Counted from the first letter of the stretch, positions 50,381 to 62,072 are shown. The stretch is DNA of 64,000 nt from Salipiger pallidus (GCF_014643635.1 NZ_BMJV01000007.1:1-64000); one strand, 5' to 3'. The notes: a model not told the origin generated them from the letters alone. Translations and numbers: made by a program.

Positions 50381-50720
50381 GGTGCGCGCCTCACCAGCGC
50401 GATTTCCTGCCACACCAGCCATACCCAGCCCCGCCTCCTCCAGGCGACCCGCGTTCTCAAGAGCGCCGGTTGGCAGCATCGCGAATGCCTGCCCCCCTCT
50501 GTAGCTCCGGTCAGGTTTCACCCTGAGCCGCCCCGGCGGTCGATCATGCGCACCCCGGTGCGTCCGCCGTGCCTCTGCCCTTCGAGCGCACGCCTTCGCC
50601 ACGCCGCCCACCATATATATAACGTTTTTATTCGTCCTGTCGGCACCCAGGACTCCAAACAAGGAGCACGAGCGCAAAACGGGACTTGATCCCGGCGCGG
50701 TTCGGATCATTTCCCTTCAC
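50381..50720. other. Intergenic segment with hairpins and an AT-rich promoter-like patch
   Basis: No gene is convincing. A hairpin GCCT-CCTCC-AGGC lies at 50433-50445, exposing a CCTCC loop. A second short stem (GTCAGGTTTCACCCTGAG) lies near 50510. The alternating patch ATATATATAACG at 50613-50624 is the obvious place for a -10 element, either for the SGNH gene on the right or for a leftward transcript. I could not match the folds to a known riboswitch or sRNA. Confidence 0.4.
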
Positions 50721-51365
50721 ATGAAACATTGGTTGCTGCTTGGCCTCGCCCTTCTGACTGCCTGTGGACGCGGTGTCCCCGATGGGGCGCGCGTCGTCGT
50801 GGCGGGAGATTCCGTTATGGCGTGGAACCGGTCCTCCGGGCAGTCCCTCGCGGGCCAGCTCGAGGCGCGGCTGGGCGAGCCTGTCGGCGACGTGTCCCTC
50901 ACGCTGGCCAAGGTGGCAGGCGGGACCGGTCCGCTAAACATTCCCAACCAGCTGCGTGGGGTCTCCGCGCAATGGATCGTGCTCGACGGTGGAGCGAACG
51001 ATCTCAGCGGCAAATGCGAGGCGGCGGAGTATACGCCCATCCTCGAGCGGCTGATCTCCAAGGACGGCGCGCGCGGCGCGATCCCGGCACTGGTGTCGGA
51101 CCTGCGCGGGCGCGGCGCGCGGGTGATCTGGGCCGATTACTACACCGCCCCACGCTATGCCGGCACCGGCTGCGAAGCGCCCTACGACATGCTTGAAGAG
51201 CGGCTCGCGCGCATGGCCGCCGCCGATGCGGGTGTGACGCTGGTGGACATGGATGCAGTATTCACCCCGGACGACCTGACGCTCTTTGCGTCCGACCGCA
51301 TGCACCCGTCCCCCAAGGGATCGGCCCTCATGGCAGACCAGATCGCCCCGCTTCTGGTGCGCTAG
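50721..51365 (+). CDS. SGNH/GDSL-hydrolase lipoprotein
   Basis: A 214-residue lipoprotein (lipobox LLTAC, Cys15) of the SGNH hydrolase fold. Block I is VVAGDSVMAWN with the nucleophile Ser, block III is LDGGANDL, and block V is ASDRMHPSPKG with catalytic Asp and His. The Gly of block II is probably in LAKVAGGTG. Members are esterases or peptidoglycan/polysaccharide deacetylating enzymes, and the substrate is unknown. It stands alone before ldh. Confidence 0.87.
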   Translation: MKHWLLLGLALLTACGRGVPDGARVVVAGDSVMAWNRSSGQSLAGQLEARLGEPVGDVSLTLAKVAGGTGPLNIPNQLRGVSAQWIVLDGGANDLSGKCEAAEYTPILERLISKDGARGAIPALVSDLRGRGARVIWADYYTAPRYAGTGCEAPYDMLEERLARMAAADAGVTLVDMDAVFTPDDLTLFASDRMHPSPKGSALMADQIAPLLVR

Positions 51366-51471
51366 CACTGCCTGAGCGCGCGGCACAAGTCTGCCCTGCG
51401 CATGTCACGGTGCGCCTGCCCCCTTCACCTGCCGCCGCCATACGTGCAAGCGTTCCCTGAACGCAATCTGA

Positions 51472-52413
<942 letters not shown>

Positions 52414-52420
52414 AGCGCCC

Positions 52421-53260
52421 TCAGACCGGGATGTTGTCGATCAGCCGCACACCGCCGATCCATGCCGCCGCCAGAAGCCGAGCGGACCGGTCCGCAGTAT
52501 CCAGCAGCGCAAGGCCGTCCGCGGCGCGCAGCTCAAGGTATTCGACCTTGTCGAACCCTGCGTCCGTCAGAGCCGTGATGGCCCCCGGGGTAAGCTCGGC
52601 CATGCTGCCGCCCTGCCCCAGCGCCCCGGCCATGTCGCGCATGATCCGTGACAGTGTGGGTGCGACGGCGCGGGCTTCATCGGAAAGCAGCAGGTTGCGC
52701 GAGGACAGGGCAAGCCCGTCCGCCTCGCGCACCGTCTCGCAGCCCACGACTTCGATGGGAATGTCGAGATCGCGGGCCATGCGGCGCACCACCTGCAGCT
52801 GCTGGTAATCCTTTTCGCCGAACCACGCCCGGTCCGCCCCGGTCTGCAGAAACAGCTTGGGCACCACCGTGGTCACACCGTCGAAATGGCCGGGCCGGAA
52901 TGCCCCACAGAGGATATCCGTCAGCCCCTCCACCGTGACCGTGGTGGCAAAGCCCTGGGGGTAGATCTGGTCAGGATCCGGCACATAGATCACGTCGACT
53001 CCGTAGGGCTCCAGCTTCTTCGCATCCTCGAACTCGGTGCGCGGGTAGTTGGCCAGATCGTCGGGATTGTTGAACTGGCGCGGGTTGACGAAGATCGTCA
53101 CGATCACCCGGTCCGCGCCGGCCTTGGCACCGCTCACAAGACTCAGGTGACCTGCGTGCAGCGCGCCCATTGTGGGCACGACGCCAACGACCTCCCCGCT
53201 GCGTTTCCAGCCGGTCACGAGGGCGCGCAGCTCGTCGAGCCTGCGGATGATCATCGTCAT
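52421..53260 (-). CDS. panC: Pantothenate synthetase
   Basis: A 279-residue ligase that joins pantoate and beta-alanine with ATP. Motifs include [15 protein letters not shown] with the HxGH signature, [48 protein letters not shown] and the KMSKS-like loop region [10 protein letters not shown]. Its start overlaps the panB stop (ATGA), so the two are translated together. It is convergent with ldh, with only seven bases between the stop codons. Confidence 0.97.
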   Translation of the reverse strand: MTMIIRRLDELRALVTGWKRSGEVVGVVPTMGALHAGHLSLVSGAKAGADRVIVTIFVNPRQFNNPDDLANYPRTEFEDAKKLEPYGVDVIYVPDPDQIYPQGFATTVTVEGLTDILCGAFRPGHFDGVTTVVPKLFLQTGADRAWFGEKDYQQLQVVRRMARDLDIPIEVVGCETVREADGLALSSRNLLLSDEARAVAPTLSRIMRDMAGALGQGGSMAELTPGAITALTDAGFDKVEYLELRAADGLALLDTADRSARLLAAAWIGGVRLIDNIPV

Positions 53261-54099
53261 GCCTTGTCTCCGGGTTTTGCAGCCGTGGTATCGGCGAACA
53301 CATGTTCAGGCCCCGGAAAGCGGCGGTTGCGCACATCGTCGGCATAAGCGGCGATGGCAGCCTCGCCCTGCTCTCCAAGGGTCGCGTAGCGTTTCACGAA
53401 CTTTGGCTTGAACGCGGTGAAGAGGCCAAGCATGTCGTCCACCACGAGGATCTGGCCATCGCAGCCCGCCGACGCGCCGATCCCGATGGTGGGTACTGGC
53501 AGCGCCTCTGTCACCTTGTCCGCAAGGCTGGCGGGGACCTTTTCCAGCACCACCGCAAAGGCCCCGGCCCCGGCCACAGCGTGGGCATCGGCCATGAGCG
53601 CCTGTGCGGCATCGCCGCGGCCCTGCACCTTGTAGCCGCCAAGGGTGTTGATCGACTGCGGCGTGAGGCCGATGTGGGCCATCACCGGAATGCCGCGTGC
53701 CACGAGGAAGGCGATGGTGGGCGCCATGGACACCCCGCCCTCGAGCTTTACCGCCCCCGCGCCGGTTTCCGACATCATGCGGGCGGCATTGCGAAAGGCC
53801 TGCTCGGGGCCTTCCTCGTATGAGCCGAAGGGCATGTCGACGACCATCATGGCGCGGCTCAGCCCGCGTTTCACCGCCTTTCCGTGCAGGATCATCATCT
53901 CCATGGTGACCCCCAGCGTCGAGGGCAGGCCGTGCAGCACCATGCCGACGGAATCGCCCACGAGGACGAAATCGCAATGGGCGTCCATCATCTGCGCCAT
54001 GGGCGTGGTGTAGGCGGTCAGGCTGACCAGAGGCGCGCCGCCCTTGCGGGCGCGGATGTCATCCGGCAACGGGGCCGTCTTGCGGGCAGTGGCGCTCAT
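53257..54099 (-). CDS. panB: 3-methyl-2-oxobutanoate hydroxymethyltransferase
   Basis: A 280-residue TIM-barrel enzyme that adds a hydroxymethyl group from methylene-tetrahydrofolate to ketoisovalerate, the first step towards pantothenate. Conserved blocks are [70 protein letters not shown] and [19 protein letters not shown] at 54099, preceded by GGGAGGAG, is preferred over a 25-codon longer reading. Confidence 0.97.
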   Translation of the reverse strand: MSATARKTAPLPDDIRARKGGAPLVSLTAYTTPMAQMMDAHCDFVLVGDSVGMVLHGLPSTLGVTMEMMILHGKAVKRGLSRAMMVVDMPFGSYEEGPEQAFRNAARMMSETGAGAVKLEGGVSMAPTIAFLVARGIPVMAHIGLTPQSINTLGGYKVQGRGDAAQALMADAHAVAGAGAFAVVLEKVPASLADKVTEALPVPTIGIGASAGCDGQILVVDDMLGLFTAFKPKFVKRYATLGEQGEAAIAAYADDVRNRRFPGPEHVFADTTAAKPGDKA

Positions 54100-54266
54100 G
54101 GTTCCATCTCCTCCCGAAAAGCCTGCGCCAGATAGCAGGCCGCGCAACAAAGTTCCACCCCGGCCATCGTTCACGCACTTGAATACCGGCCCGAATTGGC
54201 CACACTCGGCCCGTCACTGCCGTTCACCACCGAGGCGCCGCCACGGCGCCAACAGGGAGACCCCAT

Positions 54267-55745
54267 ATGTCCCGCGCCATCCTCCGCCCGGCCCTTGCCG
54301 CGCTGCTTCTGTCGGCCTCGCCGCTTCTGGCCGCGCCTCCGGGCCTGACCATCGCGCTGCAGCTCGAACCGCCGCATCTCGACCCGACCTCGGCCGCCGC
54401 CGGGGCCATCGACAGCGTACTCTATGCCAACGTGTTCGAAGGGCTCACCCGCTTTACCGAGACCGGCGAAATCGTTCCGGGGCTGGCGGAACGCTGGGAC
54501 ATCTCAGAGGACGGGCTGACCTACACCTTCCACCTGCGCGATGGCGTCACCTTCCACGACGGCACCACCATGGACGCCGAGGACGTGAAGTTCACGCTTG
54601 ACCGCGTCCGCGCCGATGACAGCCAGAACGCGCAGAAGGCGCTGTACACCGGCATTAGCAACGTGACCGTGGTGGACCCTCTCACTGTCGAGCTGATGCT
54701 GGACGCCCCGGATGGGCTGATCCTGTTCAACCTTGCATGGGGGGATGCGGTGATTGTCGCGCCCGAAAGCATCGATGGCATCCAGCAAAGCCCCGTGGGC
54801 ACCGGACCTTTCCGCTTTGACCGCTGGGCGACCGGCGATCGGATCGAACTGCTGCGCAACGATGACTACTGGGGCGAGGCGCCTGCGCTGCCGCAGGCCA
54901 CCTTCCGTTTCATCTCGGACCCGTCCGCCGCCTTCGCCGCCATGATGGCGCAGGATATCGACGCCTTTGCAGGCTTTCCGGCCCCTGAGAACCTGCAGAT
55001 GTTCGAAGGAGACCCGCGCTTCCAGGTGCTGAGCGGGTCAACCGAAGGCGAGACCATCCTCGCCATGAACAACGGGCTCGAGCCCTTCGACGATCCGCAG
55101 GTGCGCGAGGCGGTCTCCATGGCCATCGACCGGCAGGCGATCATCGACGGGGCGATGTTCGGTCAGGGCACTCCCATCGGCACCCATTTCGCACCGCACC
55201 ATCCCGATTACGTGGACCTGACAGAGCTGTCGCCCTTCGATGCGGAAAAGGCGCAGACCCTGCTGGCCGATGCGGGCTACCCCGAGGGTTTTACCACCAC
55301 GTTGAAGCTGCCGCCGCCCTCCTACGCCCGTCGCGGCGGCGAGATCATCGCCTCGCAGCTGGCGCAGATCGGCATCACCGCCGAGATCACCAACCTAGAA
55401 TGGGCGCAATGGCTCGAGGAGGTGTTCAAGGGCAAGGATTTCGGCATGACCATCGTGTCACATACCGAACCCTTCGACATCGGAATCTACGCCCGGCCAG
55501 ACTATTACTTCCAGTATGACAACCCCGAGCTTCAGGCGCTGATGGCCACCCTCTCCGGGACCACAGAGCCGGCACAGCGGTCCGAGCTGGTACGTCAGGC
55601 ACAAACCATGATCGCCGAAGATCACGTCAACGCCTACCTCTTCCAACTGGGTTTTGCCACGGTGGCGGATGCGCGGCTGCAGGGGCTGTGGGTCAACCAG
55701 CCGACCCAGGCCACCGACCTCACCGGGGTAAGCTGGGCCGAGTGA
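54267..55745 (+). CDS. ABC transporter substrate-binding protein, peptide/nickel family 5
   Basis: A 492-residue periplasmic binding protein with a signal peptide cleaved near LLA-APP (residue 23). The family 5 opening LTIALQLEPPHLDPTSAAAG and the segment LAERWDISEDGLTYTFHLRDG followed by TFHDGTTMDAEDVKFTLDRV are characteristic. Such proteins bind oligopeptides, dipeptides or other solutes and deliver them to a permease. No permease or ATPase gene is in the window, so the transporter partner is elsewhere or beyond reach. The start is supported by the signal peptide. Confidence 0.92.
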   Translation: MSRAILRPALAALLLSASPLLAAPPGLTIALQLEPPHLDPTSAAAGAIDSVLYANVFEGLTRFTETGEIVPGLAERWDISEDGLTYTFHLRDGVTFHDGTTMDAEDVKFTLDRVRADDSQNAQKALYTGISNVTVVDPLTVELMLDAPDGLILFNLAWGDAVIVAPESIDGIQQSPVGTGPFRFDRWATGDRIELLRNDDYWGEAPALPQATFRFISDPSAAFAAMMAQDIDAFAGFPAPENLQMFEGDPRFQVLSGSTEGETILAMNNGLEPFDDPQVREAVSMAIDRQAIIDGAMFGQGTPIGTHFAPHHPDYVDLTELSPFDAEKAQTLLADAGYPEGFTTTLKLPPPSYARRGGEIIASQLAQIGITAEITNLEWAQWLEEVFKGKDFGMTIVSHTEPFDIGIYARPDYYFQYDNPELQALMATLSGTTEPAQRSELVRQAQTMIAEDHVNAYLFQLGFATVADARLQGLWVNQPTQATDLTGVSWAE

Positions 55746-56009
55746 TCCGGCCCTGACGTGACACGCGCGCCGGAGGCTCTGCCTTCGGTGTCGCGCGAAG
55801 GCGGATCATCGGGCGAGAAGCCCCTGCAAACACGCCTGCAGATCACGAGGCGGGCCAGTGTTCAGGACACCGGCCAGCAAACAGGCCCGCCCATGGTCGA
55901 GACATGATGACGGATCAGGGCAGGACCGGACGTCAAACCTTTGGCCAGACACGCTGCTCGATCAGAGCCAGCCTTGCCGGCAGATCCGCACAGCCACCAG
56001 GCCGGCGGA

Positions 56010-56234
56010 TCAGGCGATGATGTCGGGGGTCAGGCGGTCCTCGATCAGGGCGATCTTGTCCTTGAGGAAGAGCTTCTTCTTCTTGAGCCGCTGCATCGTC
56101 AGCTGATCGACCACACCGCGTTCGTGCAGGGCGTTGATCGCATCGTCCAGATCGCGGTGTTCGTGCTTGAGAACTTGTAGCTCCACCCGCAGCACGTCCT
56201 CGGTCTTCATCGAGATATCCTGCGGCGCATCCAT
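56010..56234 (-). CDS. DUF465/YdcH family small helical protein
   Basis: A 74-residue, highly charged protein of the DUF465 family. It is essentially one helical hairpin or coiled coil (VELQVLKHEHRDLDDAINAL, then QRLKKKKLFLKDKIALIEDR). The function is unknown. ATG at 56234 has AAGGAG nine bases upstream, while the TTG three codons earlier is too close to that site. It is divergent from the hsp20 gene. Confidence 0.9.
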   Translation of the reverse strand: MDAPQDISMKTEDVLRVELQVLKHEHRDLDDAINALHERGVVDQLTMQRLKKKKLFLKDKIALIEDRLTPDIIA

Positions 56235-56296
56235 GCGGGCCAACTCCTTGTCGTGCGGGCATTCAGAATAGCAACTTCACCACTCTTGGCAAAGCC

Positions 56297-56326
56297 CTTG
56301 CGCAAGTCGTTGCACGCTCCCATATT
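56297..56326 (+). promoter_or_regulatory. Sigma32-type heat-shock promoter of hsp20-DUF1150
   Basis: CTTGCGC at 56297-56303 and CCCATATT at 56319-56326, 15 bases apart, closely follow the sigma32 pattern (CTTG box, then CCCCATnT). Transcription would start near 56333 and give a leader of about 60 bases. An RpoH gene lies at 36795-37670. Confidence 0.75.
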
Positions 56327-56362
56327 TCGATCAAGAGGGGTCGCCGCCACGGGGCCTCATCC

Positions 56363-56395
56363 TGACGGTCGCTTAATGCCAAGGACATGTCGATG
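56363..56395 (+). promoter_or_regulatory. ROSE-like RNA thermometer over the hsp20 ribosome binding site
   Basis: In the leader, GTC-G-CTT (56368-56374) can pair with AAGGAC (56381-56386) with one bulged G. This reproduces the U(U/C)GCU / AGGA pairing that defines ROSE elements. A six-base loop closes it. Below it TGAC (56363-56366) pairs with GTCG (56389-56392), ending just before the ATG at 56393. The ribosome binding site AAGGA is fully inside the helix. Melting by heat would free it. Confidence 0.7.
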
Positions 56396-56803
56396 ACCAA
56401 ACTGACACTGGGATCATATCCCCATATGCTCGGCTTCGAGCAACTGGAACGCCTGCTCGAACGCACCGCGAAATCGAGCGAAGGCTATCCGCCGTTCAAC
56501 ATCGAACAGACGTCGGATTACTCGTACCGGATTACCCTTGCGGTGGCCGGATTCGCCGAGGACGACCTGTCGATCACCGTCGAGGACCGCCAACTGGTGA
56601 TCCGTGGACGGCAACGGGACGACGGAAGCGAACGCATCTTTTTGCACCGCGGCATCGCAGCGCGGCAGTTCCAGCGCTCTTTCGTCTTGGCCGATGGTGT
56701 CGAAGTGGGCGAGGCTATGATCGAGAATGGTCTGTTGCATGTCGACCTGACCATCTCGCGGCCCGAGACCGTGGTTCAGACGATCCAGATCAGAAAGGGG
56801 TAA
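56393..56803 (+). CDS. Small heat-shock protein, Hsp20/alpha-crystallin family
   Basis: A 136-residue IbpA-like holdase chaperone. The alpha-crystallin domain (about residues 35-125) contains YSYRITLAVAGFAEDDLSI, the LVIRG strand and the A-x-x-x-A-x-x-x-G-like ENGLLHVDLTI segment, ending with a short VQTIQI tail (I-x-I motif). ATG at 56393 is preferred because AAGGA lies seven bases upstream. The ATG two codons earlier touches that site. Heat-shock promoter and thermometer precede it, and DUF1150 follows three bases later. Confidence 0.95.
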   Translation: MTKLTLGSYPHMLGFEQLERLLERTAKSSEGYPPFNIEQTSDYSYRITLAVAGFAEDDLSITVEDRQLVIRGRQRDDGSERIFLHRGIAARQFQRSFVLADGVEVGEAMIENGLLHVDLTISRPETVVQTIQIRKG

Positions 56804-56806
56804 GCC

Positions 56807-57034
56807 ATGGATACCAAATACGAGTTCAAGCAACCCGGCGACGAACGCATCGTCTACGTTCGCTCCGTTGCGGCGGACGAGCTGCCCGAGGACATTCAGG
56901 GCCAGCTTGGGGACGTCAAGACGCTCTACGCGGTGCACAACACCGCTGGCGAACGCCTAGCGCTGGTAAAGGATCGGGAGCTCGCTTTTGTTCTCGCGCG
57001 CCAGAACGATTTCGCACCAGTGACGGTGCACTGA
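56807..57034 (+). CDS. DUF1150 family protein
   Basis: A 75-residue protein of the DUF1150 family found beside Hsp20 genes in alphaproteobacteria. It begins MDTKYEFKQPGDERIVYVRS and ends in RELAFVLARQNDFAPVTVH. The function is unknown. Conserved pairing suggests a role with the chaperone under heat shock. AAGGGG precedes ATG, and the three-base gap from hsp20 shows cotranscription. A shared terminator follows. Confidence 0.93.
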   Translation: MDTKYEFKQPGDERIVYVRSVAADELPEDIQGQLGDVKTLYAVHNTAGERLALVKDRELAFVLARQNDFAPVTVH

Positions 57035-57054
57035 CATCACTCATGTGAAACAAT

Positions 57055-57086
57055 AAAAAGGCGGCGCTTGGCGCCGCCTTTTTTCA
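57055..57086. terminator. Bidirectional terminator between DUF1150 and ribD
   Basis: AAAAAGGCGGCGC and GCGCCGCCTTTTTT pair perfectly around TTG. A-run and T-run flank the stem, so it can stop both converging operons. Confidence 0.95.
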
Positions 57087-57122
57087 TTTGCCCAAGACAG
57101 GACAGGCCCGTCTGGCTCGTGG

Positions 57123-58220
57123 TCAAACGCGTGGGCGGATCCAGCGGTGCATAACGTCCTCGCCCACGCGCGTGGTTTCTTCGAGCACGAAGCGCGGCGC
57201 CTCGGACAACCGGTCAACACCCATGGCTCCGACGCCCGGGCGCCCTTCGGCCCCAAGCGCCAGCCCGGCAGTAAAGCCAACCAGTTCGTCCACCATGTCG
57301 GCGGCAAGCAGAGACGCGGCCAGCTGCCCGCCTCCCTCGCAAAACACCCGGGTCAGACCCTGCCCGCCCAGCACCGACAAGAGCGCCTCGGGATCGAGGC
57401 GGCCTCCGGACACGTCGCAGGGCAAAAGCCGCGCGCCGCAGCTGGCCCAGGCCTTGCGGGTCATGGCAGCTGCCTCGCGGCCGTGGATCATCCACACTGG
57501 CTCGTCACGGGCGGTGCTGGCCAGCCGGCTCATCAGCGGCACATCGATGAGACGTGAGGCAACGACGCGCACGGGCTGGCGGACCTGTCCCCAGCCGCGC
57601 ACCGTCAGCGCCGGATCATCGGCGCGGGCGGTCCCCGCCCCGACCATCACCGCGTCGTGAGCGGCACGCAGGCCATGCACCGCGCGCCGCGCTTCAGGCC
57701 CGGTGATCCACTGGCTTTCGCCGGTTGCAGTGGCGATGCGCCCGTCAAAACTGTTGGCCAGCTTGAGCGTCACCCATGGGCGCCCCCTCTCGACCTTCAG
57801 GAAGAACCCGGCGTGATCGCGAGCGGCCTCGGCGGCGAGGATGCCGGTGGTCACCTCAATGCCGTGGCTGCGCAGGTAGGCAAAGCCCTTTCCCGACACC
57901 CTCGGGTCACTGTCCGCCAGTGGCGCGACCACGCGAGCGATGCCCGCCTTGCGCAGCGCTTCGGTACAGGGCGGGGTCTTGCCGGTGTGGGCACAGGGTT
58001 CAAGCGTGACATAGGCAGTGGCGCCGCGCGCTGCTTCGCCCGCCATGGCAAGCGCTTGCGGCTCGGCATGGGGGCGACCGCCCGGAGCGGTCCAGCCGCG
58101 CCCGACGACGCGGCCCTCCTTGACGATGACGCAGCCTACCGCCGGGTTGGGCCAGCACTGCCCCATGCCCCGACGCCCAAGCCTCAGGGCATGGGCCATG
58201 TGGCGCAGATCATCGCTCAT
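57123..58220 (-). CDS. ribD: Bifunctional riboflavin deaminase-reductase
   Basis: A 365-residue enzyme for the second and third steps of riboflavin synthesis. The deaminase domain (residues 1-145) has the zinc motifs PHAEPQALAMA and EPCAHTGKTPPC. The reductase domain has VTLKLANSFDGRIATATGES and CEGGGQLAASLLAADMVDE. ATG at 58220 is given. A GTG four codons earlier overlaps the nrdR stop and is equally possible. The nrdR-ribD order is conserved in many proteobacteria. Confidence 0.95.
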   Translation of the reverse strand: MSDDLRHMAHALRLGRRGMGQCWPNPAVGCVIVKEGRVVGRGWTAPGGRPHAEPQALAMAGEAARGATAYVTLEPCAHTGKTPPCTEALRKAGIARVVAPLADSDPRVSGKGFAYLRSHGIEVTTGILAAEAARDHAGFFLKVERGRPWVTLKLANSFDGRIATATGESQWITGPEARRAVHGLRAAHDAVMVGAGTARADDPALTVRGWGQVRQPVRVVASRLIDVPLMSRLASTARDEPVWMIHGREAAAMTRKAWASCGARLLPCDVSGGRLDPEALLSVLGGQGLTRVFCEGGGQLAASLLAADMVDELVGFTAGLALGAEGRPGVGAMGVDRLSEAPRFVLEETTRVGEDVMHRWIRPRV

Positions 58221-58228
58221 GGTCAGGC

Positions 58229-58699
58229 TCACTTCTGGACGGTGGAATTGTCCGGTCTGAGTTCGCTCACGAACTTGTCGAAATCATCCGCAGCCTGGAA
58301 GTTCTTGTAGACACTGGCGAAGCGGACGTAGGCGACGGTGTCGATCCGGGCGAGTGTCTCCATCACGATCTCGCCGATCTGCTTGGAGGGAATATCCGTC
58401 TCGCCCATGCTTTCGAGCCGCCGCACGATGCCGCTGATCATCTGATCAACCCGCTCGGGCTCGATGGGGCGTTTTTGCATGGCGATACGGATCGAGCGTT
58501 CCATCTTGTCCCGATCGAAATCCTCGCGACGGCCGCTCGATTTGATGACCACGAGATCGCGCAACTGCACCCGCTCGTAGGTGGTGAACCGCCCGCCACA
58601 TGCCGGGCAAAAACGCCGGCGACGGATCGAGACATGCTCTTCCGCGGGGCGCGAATCCTTCACTTGCGTGTCGATATGTCCGCAAAACGGGCAGCGCAT
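58229..58699 (-). CDS. nrdR: Transcriptional repressor NrdR
   Basis: A 156-residue repressor of ribonucleotide reductase genes that senses ATP/dATP. The zinc ribbon is [17 protein letters not shown] with [14 protein letters not shown], and the ATP-cone follows ([20 protein letters not shown]). Length is standard. It is coupled to ribD. A consensus DnaA box lies about 50 bases upstream of its start. Confidence 0.96.
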   Translation of the reverse strand: MRCPFCGHIDTQVKDSRPAEEHVSIRRRRFCPACGGRFTTYERVQLRDLVVIKSSGRREDFDRDKMERSIRIAMQKRPIEPERVDQMISGIVRRLESMGETDIPSKQIGEIVMETLARIDTVAYVRFASVYKNFQAADDFDKFVSELRPDNSTVQK

Positions 58700-58749
58700 C
58701 CCTGTCCCCTTATCCGATCGTTCCTGCCTGTCGTGGGTTTGTCCCCCAC

Positions 58750-58758
58750 TTATCCACA
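58750..58758 (+). promoter_or_regulatory. Consensus DnaA box upstream of nrdR
   Basis: TTATCCACA, the strongest DnaA-binding sequence, lies 51-59 bases before the nrdR ATG, where it would overlap a promoter. Whether DnaA acts here is inferred. A nine-base match can arise by chance. Confidence 0.35.
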
Positions 58759-58831
58759 GCCACTATAGGGGAGCCGCGAGTGGTTGGGTAGAGCTTAATT
58801 TAGACAACAAGATAGGGGATTTGCACAGCCC

Positions 58832-59248
58832 CTAAGCGAGGTGCGCTACCACCCTGCGACGATGCGGGGCGCGGCGATGCTCGAAAAGGTAGATGCCCTG
58901 CCATGTTCCGAGCAACATCTTCCCGCGGCTCACCGGGATAGACAGGCTGATGGGCAGCACAGCCGCTTTGATATGGGCAGGCATGTCGTCCGGCCCTTCA
59001 TACGTGTGGGTAAGGTAGGACATCGAAGGGTCGGTGGTTGGGGGCACCAGCCGGTGGAAGAACGCATCGAGATCGGTGCGGACCTCGGGATCGGCGTTTT
59101 CCTGGATCAGCAGGGACGCGGAGGTGTGCTGGATAAGCAGCGTCAGCAACCCTTCGTCGCAGCTGGTGCCGGCGACCCAGCGCGACACGTCGCGCGTGAA
59201 TTCGTAAAGGCCGGTACCGGTGGTGGAAATCTCAAAGGTTGTCTGCAT
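58832..59248 (-). CDS. YjbQ/UPF0047 family protein
   Basis: A 138-residue protein of the UPF0047 family, whose fold includes enzymes with weak thiamine-phosphate synthase activity. Conserved blocks are LLTLLIQHTSASLLIQENAD, with the His-Thr-Ser and acidic metal-site residues, and LLGTWQGIYLFEHRRAPHRR at the end. The physiological role is unsettled. It stands between nrdR and a small secreted protein, all leftward. Confidence 0.92.
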   Translation of the reverse strand: MQTTFEISTTGTGLYEFTRDVSRWVAGTSCDEGLLTLLIQHTSASLLIQENADPEVRTDLDAFFHRLVPPTTDPSMSYLTHTYEGPDDMPAHIKAAVLPISLSIPVSRGKMLLGTWQGIYLFEHRRAPHRRRVVAHLA

Positions 59249-59326
59249 GGTCTGTCCCTGCCGCGTCGTGCTGGTGAGGACAATGGATAAGCGCCCCGGC
59301 CATCGAAGGCCAGAGCGCGTCCGGGA

Positions 59327-59578
59327 TCAGGCGTCGCGCAGAACGCAGACAGTGCCGGGCATGTCATCAGCGCCACCGAAGAACAGCGGCGTGCCGTCGT
59401 CGGCGACGGGGTCACGGCTCTCGAGGGCGCGCAGATCCTCCTGACAGCCTGCAAGTTCATCCTGAGAAACCTCGATGCGGATCACATCAGCTTCCGGCGC
59501 CATCATGACCTCGGTGGCAGCAAAAGCCGCGACGGATGCGAAGGTTGCGGCGACGGTCAGGACGGTAAGGCGGAACAT
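59327..59578 (-). CDS. Small secreted protein of unknown function (83 aa)
   Basis: A short exported protein with a clear signal peptide (MFRLTVLTVAATFASVAAFA, cleavage near residue 20). The mature chain of about 63 residues is acidic and has two Cys, in AGCQEDL and GTVCVLRDA, that could form a disulfide. I recognise no family. ATG at 59578 has AAGGAG upstream, and the longer frame is not needed. Confidence 0.75.
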   Translation of the reverse strand: MFRLTVLTVAATFASVAAFAATEVMMAPEADVIRIEVSQDELAGCQEDLRALESRDPVADDGTPLFFGGADDMPGTVCVLRDA

Positions 59579-59686
59579 GTCTTTTCTCCTTGCGGTTCGT
59601 CGAATCAACAAATTCGGCAGGGAAAAGTTCCACTCAGGTCAATATCGGAAGCGTGAGACGCAGCAGACGCCACGTCATCCATGGCA

Positions 59687-59720
59687 AAAGGGCCACCTTC
59701 CTCCCGGAAGATGGCCCTTT
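59687..59720 (-). terminator. Rho-independent terminator after rpoD-hlyU
   Basis: On the leftward strand AAAGGGCCATCTTCC and GGAAGGTGGCCCTTTT pair around GGGA (one G-T pair). It lies about 20 bases after the hlyU stop and ends the rpoD unit. Confidence 0.92.
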
Positions 59721-59742
59721 GCAATCAGGTCAGGAACAGGCG

Positions 59743-60024
59743 TCAGGAGAAAAGCCGCACACCCTGTTCGTCAATCATCTGGCGAGCCTTGCGCAAGGAC
59801 GCCTCGATCGCTTCGTCGCGGTCGCGGATCACGTCGGCACGAACAAGCTGGTGAGATTTCGTCTCGCCCTCGACCTCGCCCTCGATCAGCGCCGCGATGC
59901 GGTACTGACCATCCTCGGGCAAGGGCGATGCAGTGATGCGGAAGCCCTTGTACTCGACCGGATCAGCCTTGGCTTCGGGGGCGCTGCCCCCTCCTCCGCC
60001 AAAAAGTCTCTTGAGAAACGACAT
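59743..60024 (-). CDS. HlyU family protein
   Basis: A 93-residue protein. After a basic start with a Gly run (FLKRLFGGGGGSAPE), the HlyU domain reads YKGFRITASPLPEDGQYRIA and ends EAIEASLRKARQMIDEQG. Vibrio HlyU is a transcriptional activator of haemolysin with a different, ArsR-type fold, so the family name should not be read as function. It lies three bases downstream of rpoD and is probably cotranscribed. Confidence 0.85.
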   Translation of the reverse strand: MSFLKRLFGGGGGSAPEAKADPVEYKGFRITASPLPEDGQYRIAALIEGEVEGETKSHQLVRADVIRDRDEAIEASLRKARQMIDEQGVRLFS

Positions 60025-60027
60025 GGC

Positions 60028-62016
<1,989 letters not shown>

Positions 62017-62072
62017 GAAGTGCTCCGTCAGAGGGAGGCGGCCGTGAACGGCCGACAATCGAGCGAGTGGGT

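Noticed and set aside
50381..50640. Possible known riboswitch or SRP/6S RNA after hisG
   Set aside because: Short stems are present, but I could not find the conserved cores of TPP, cobalamin, SAM or SRP RNA. No naming is justified.
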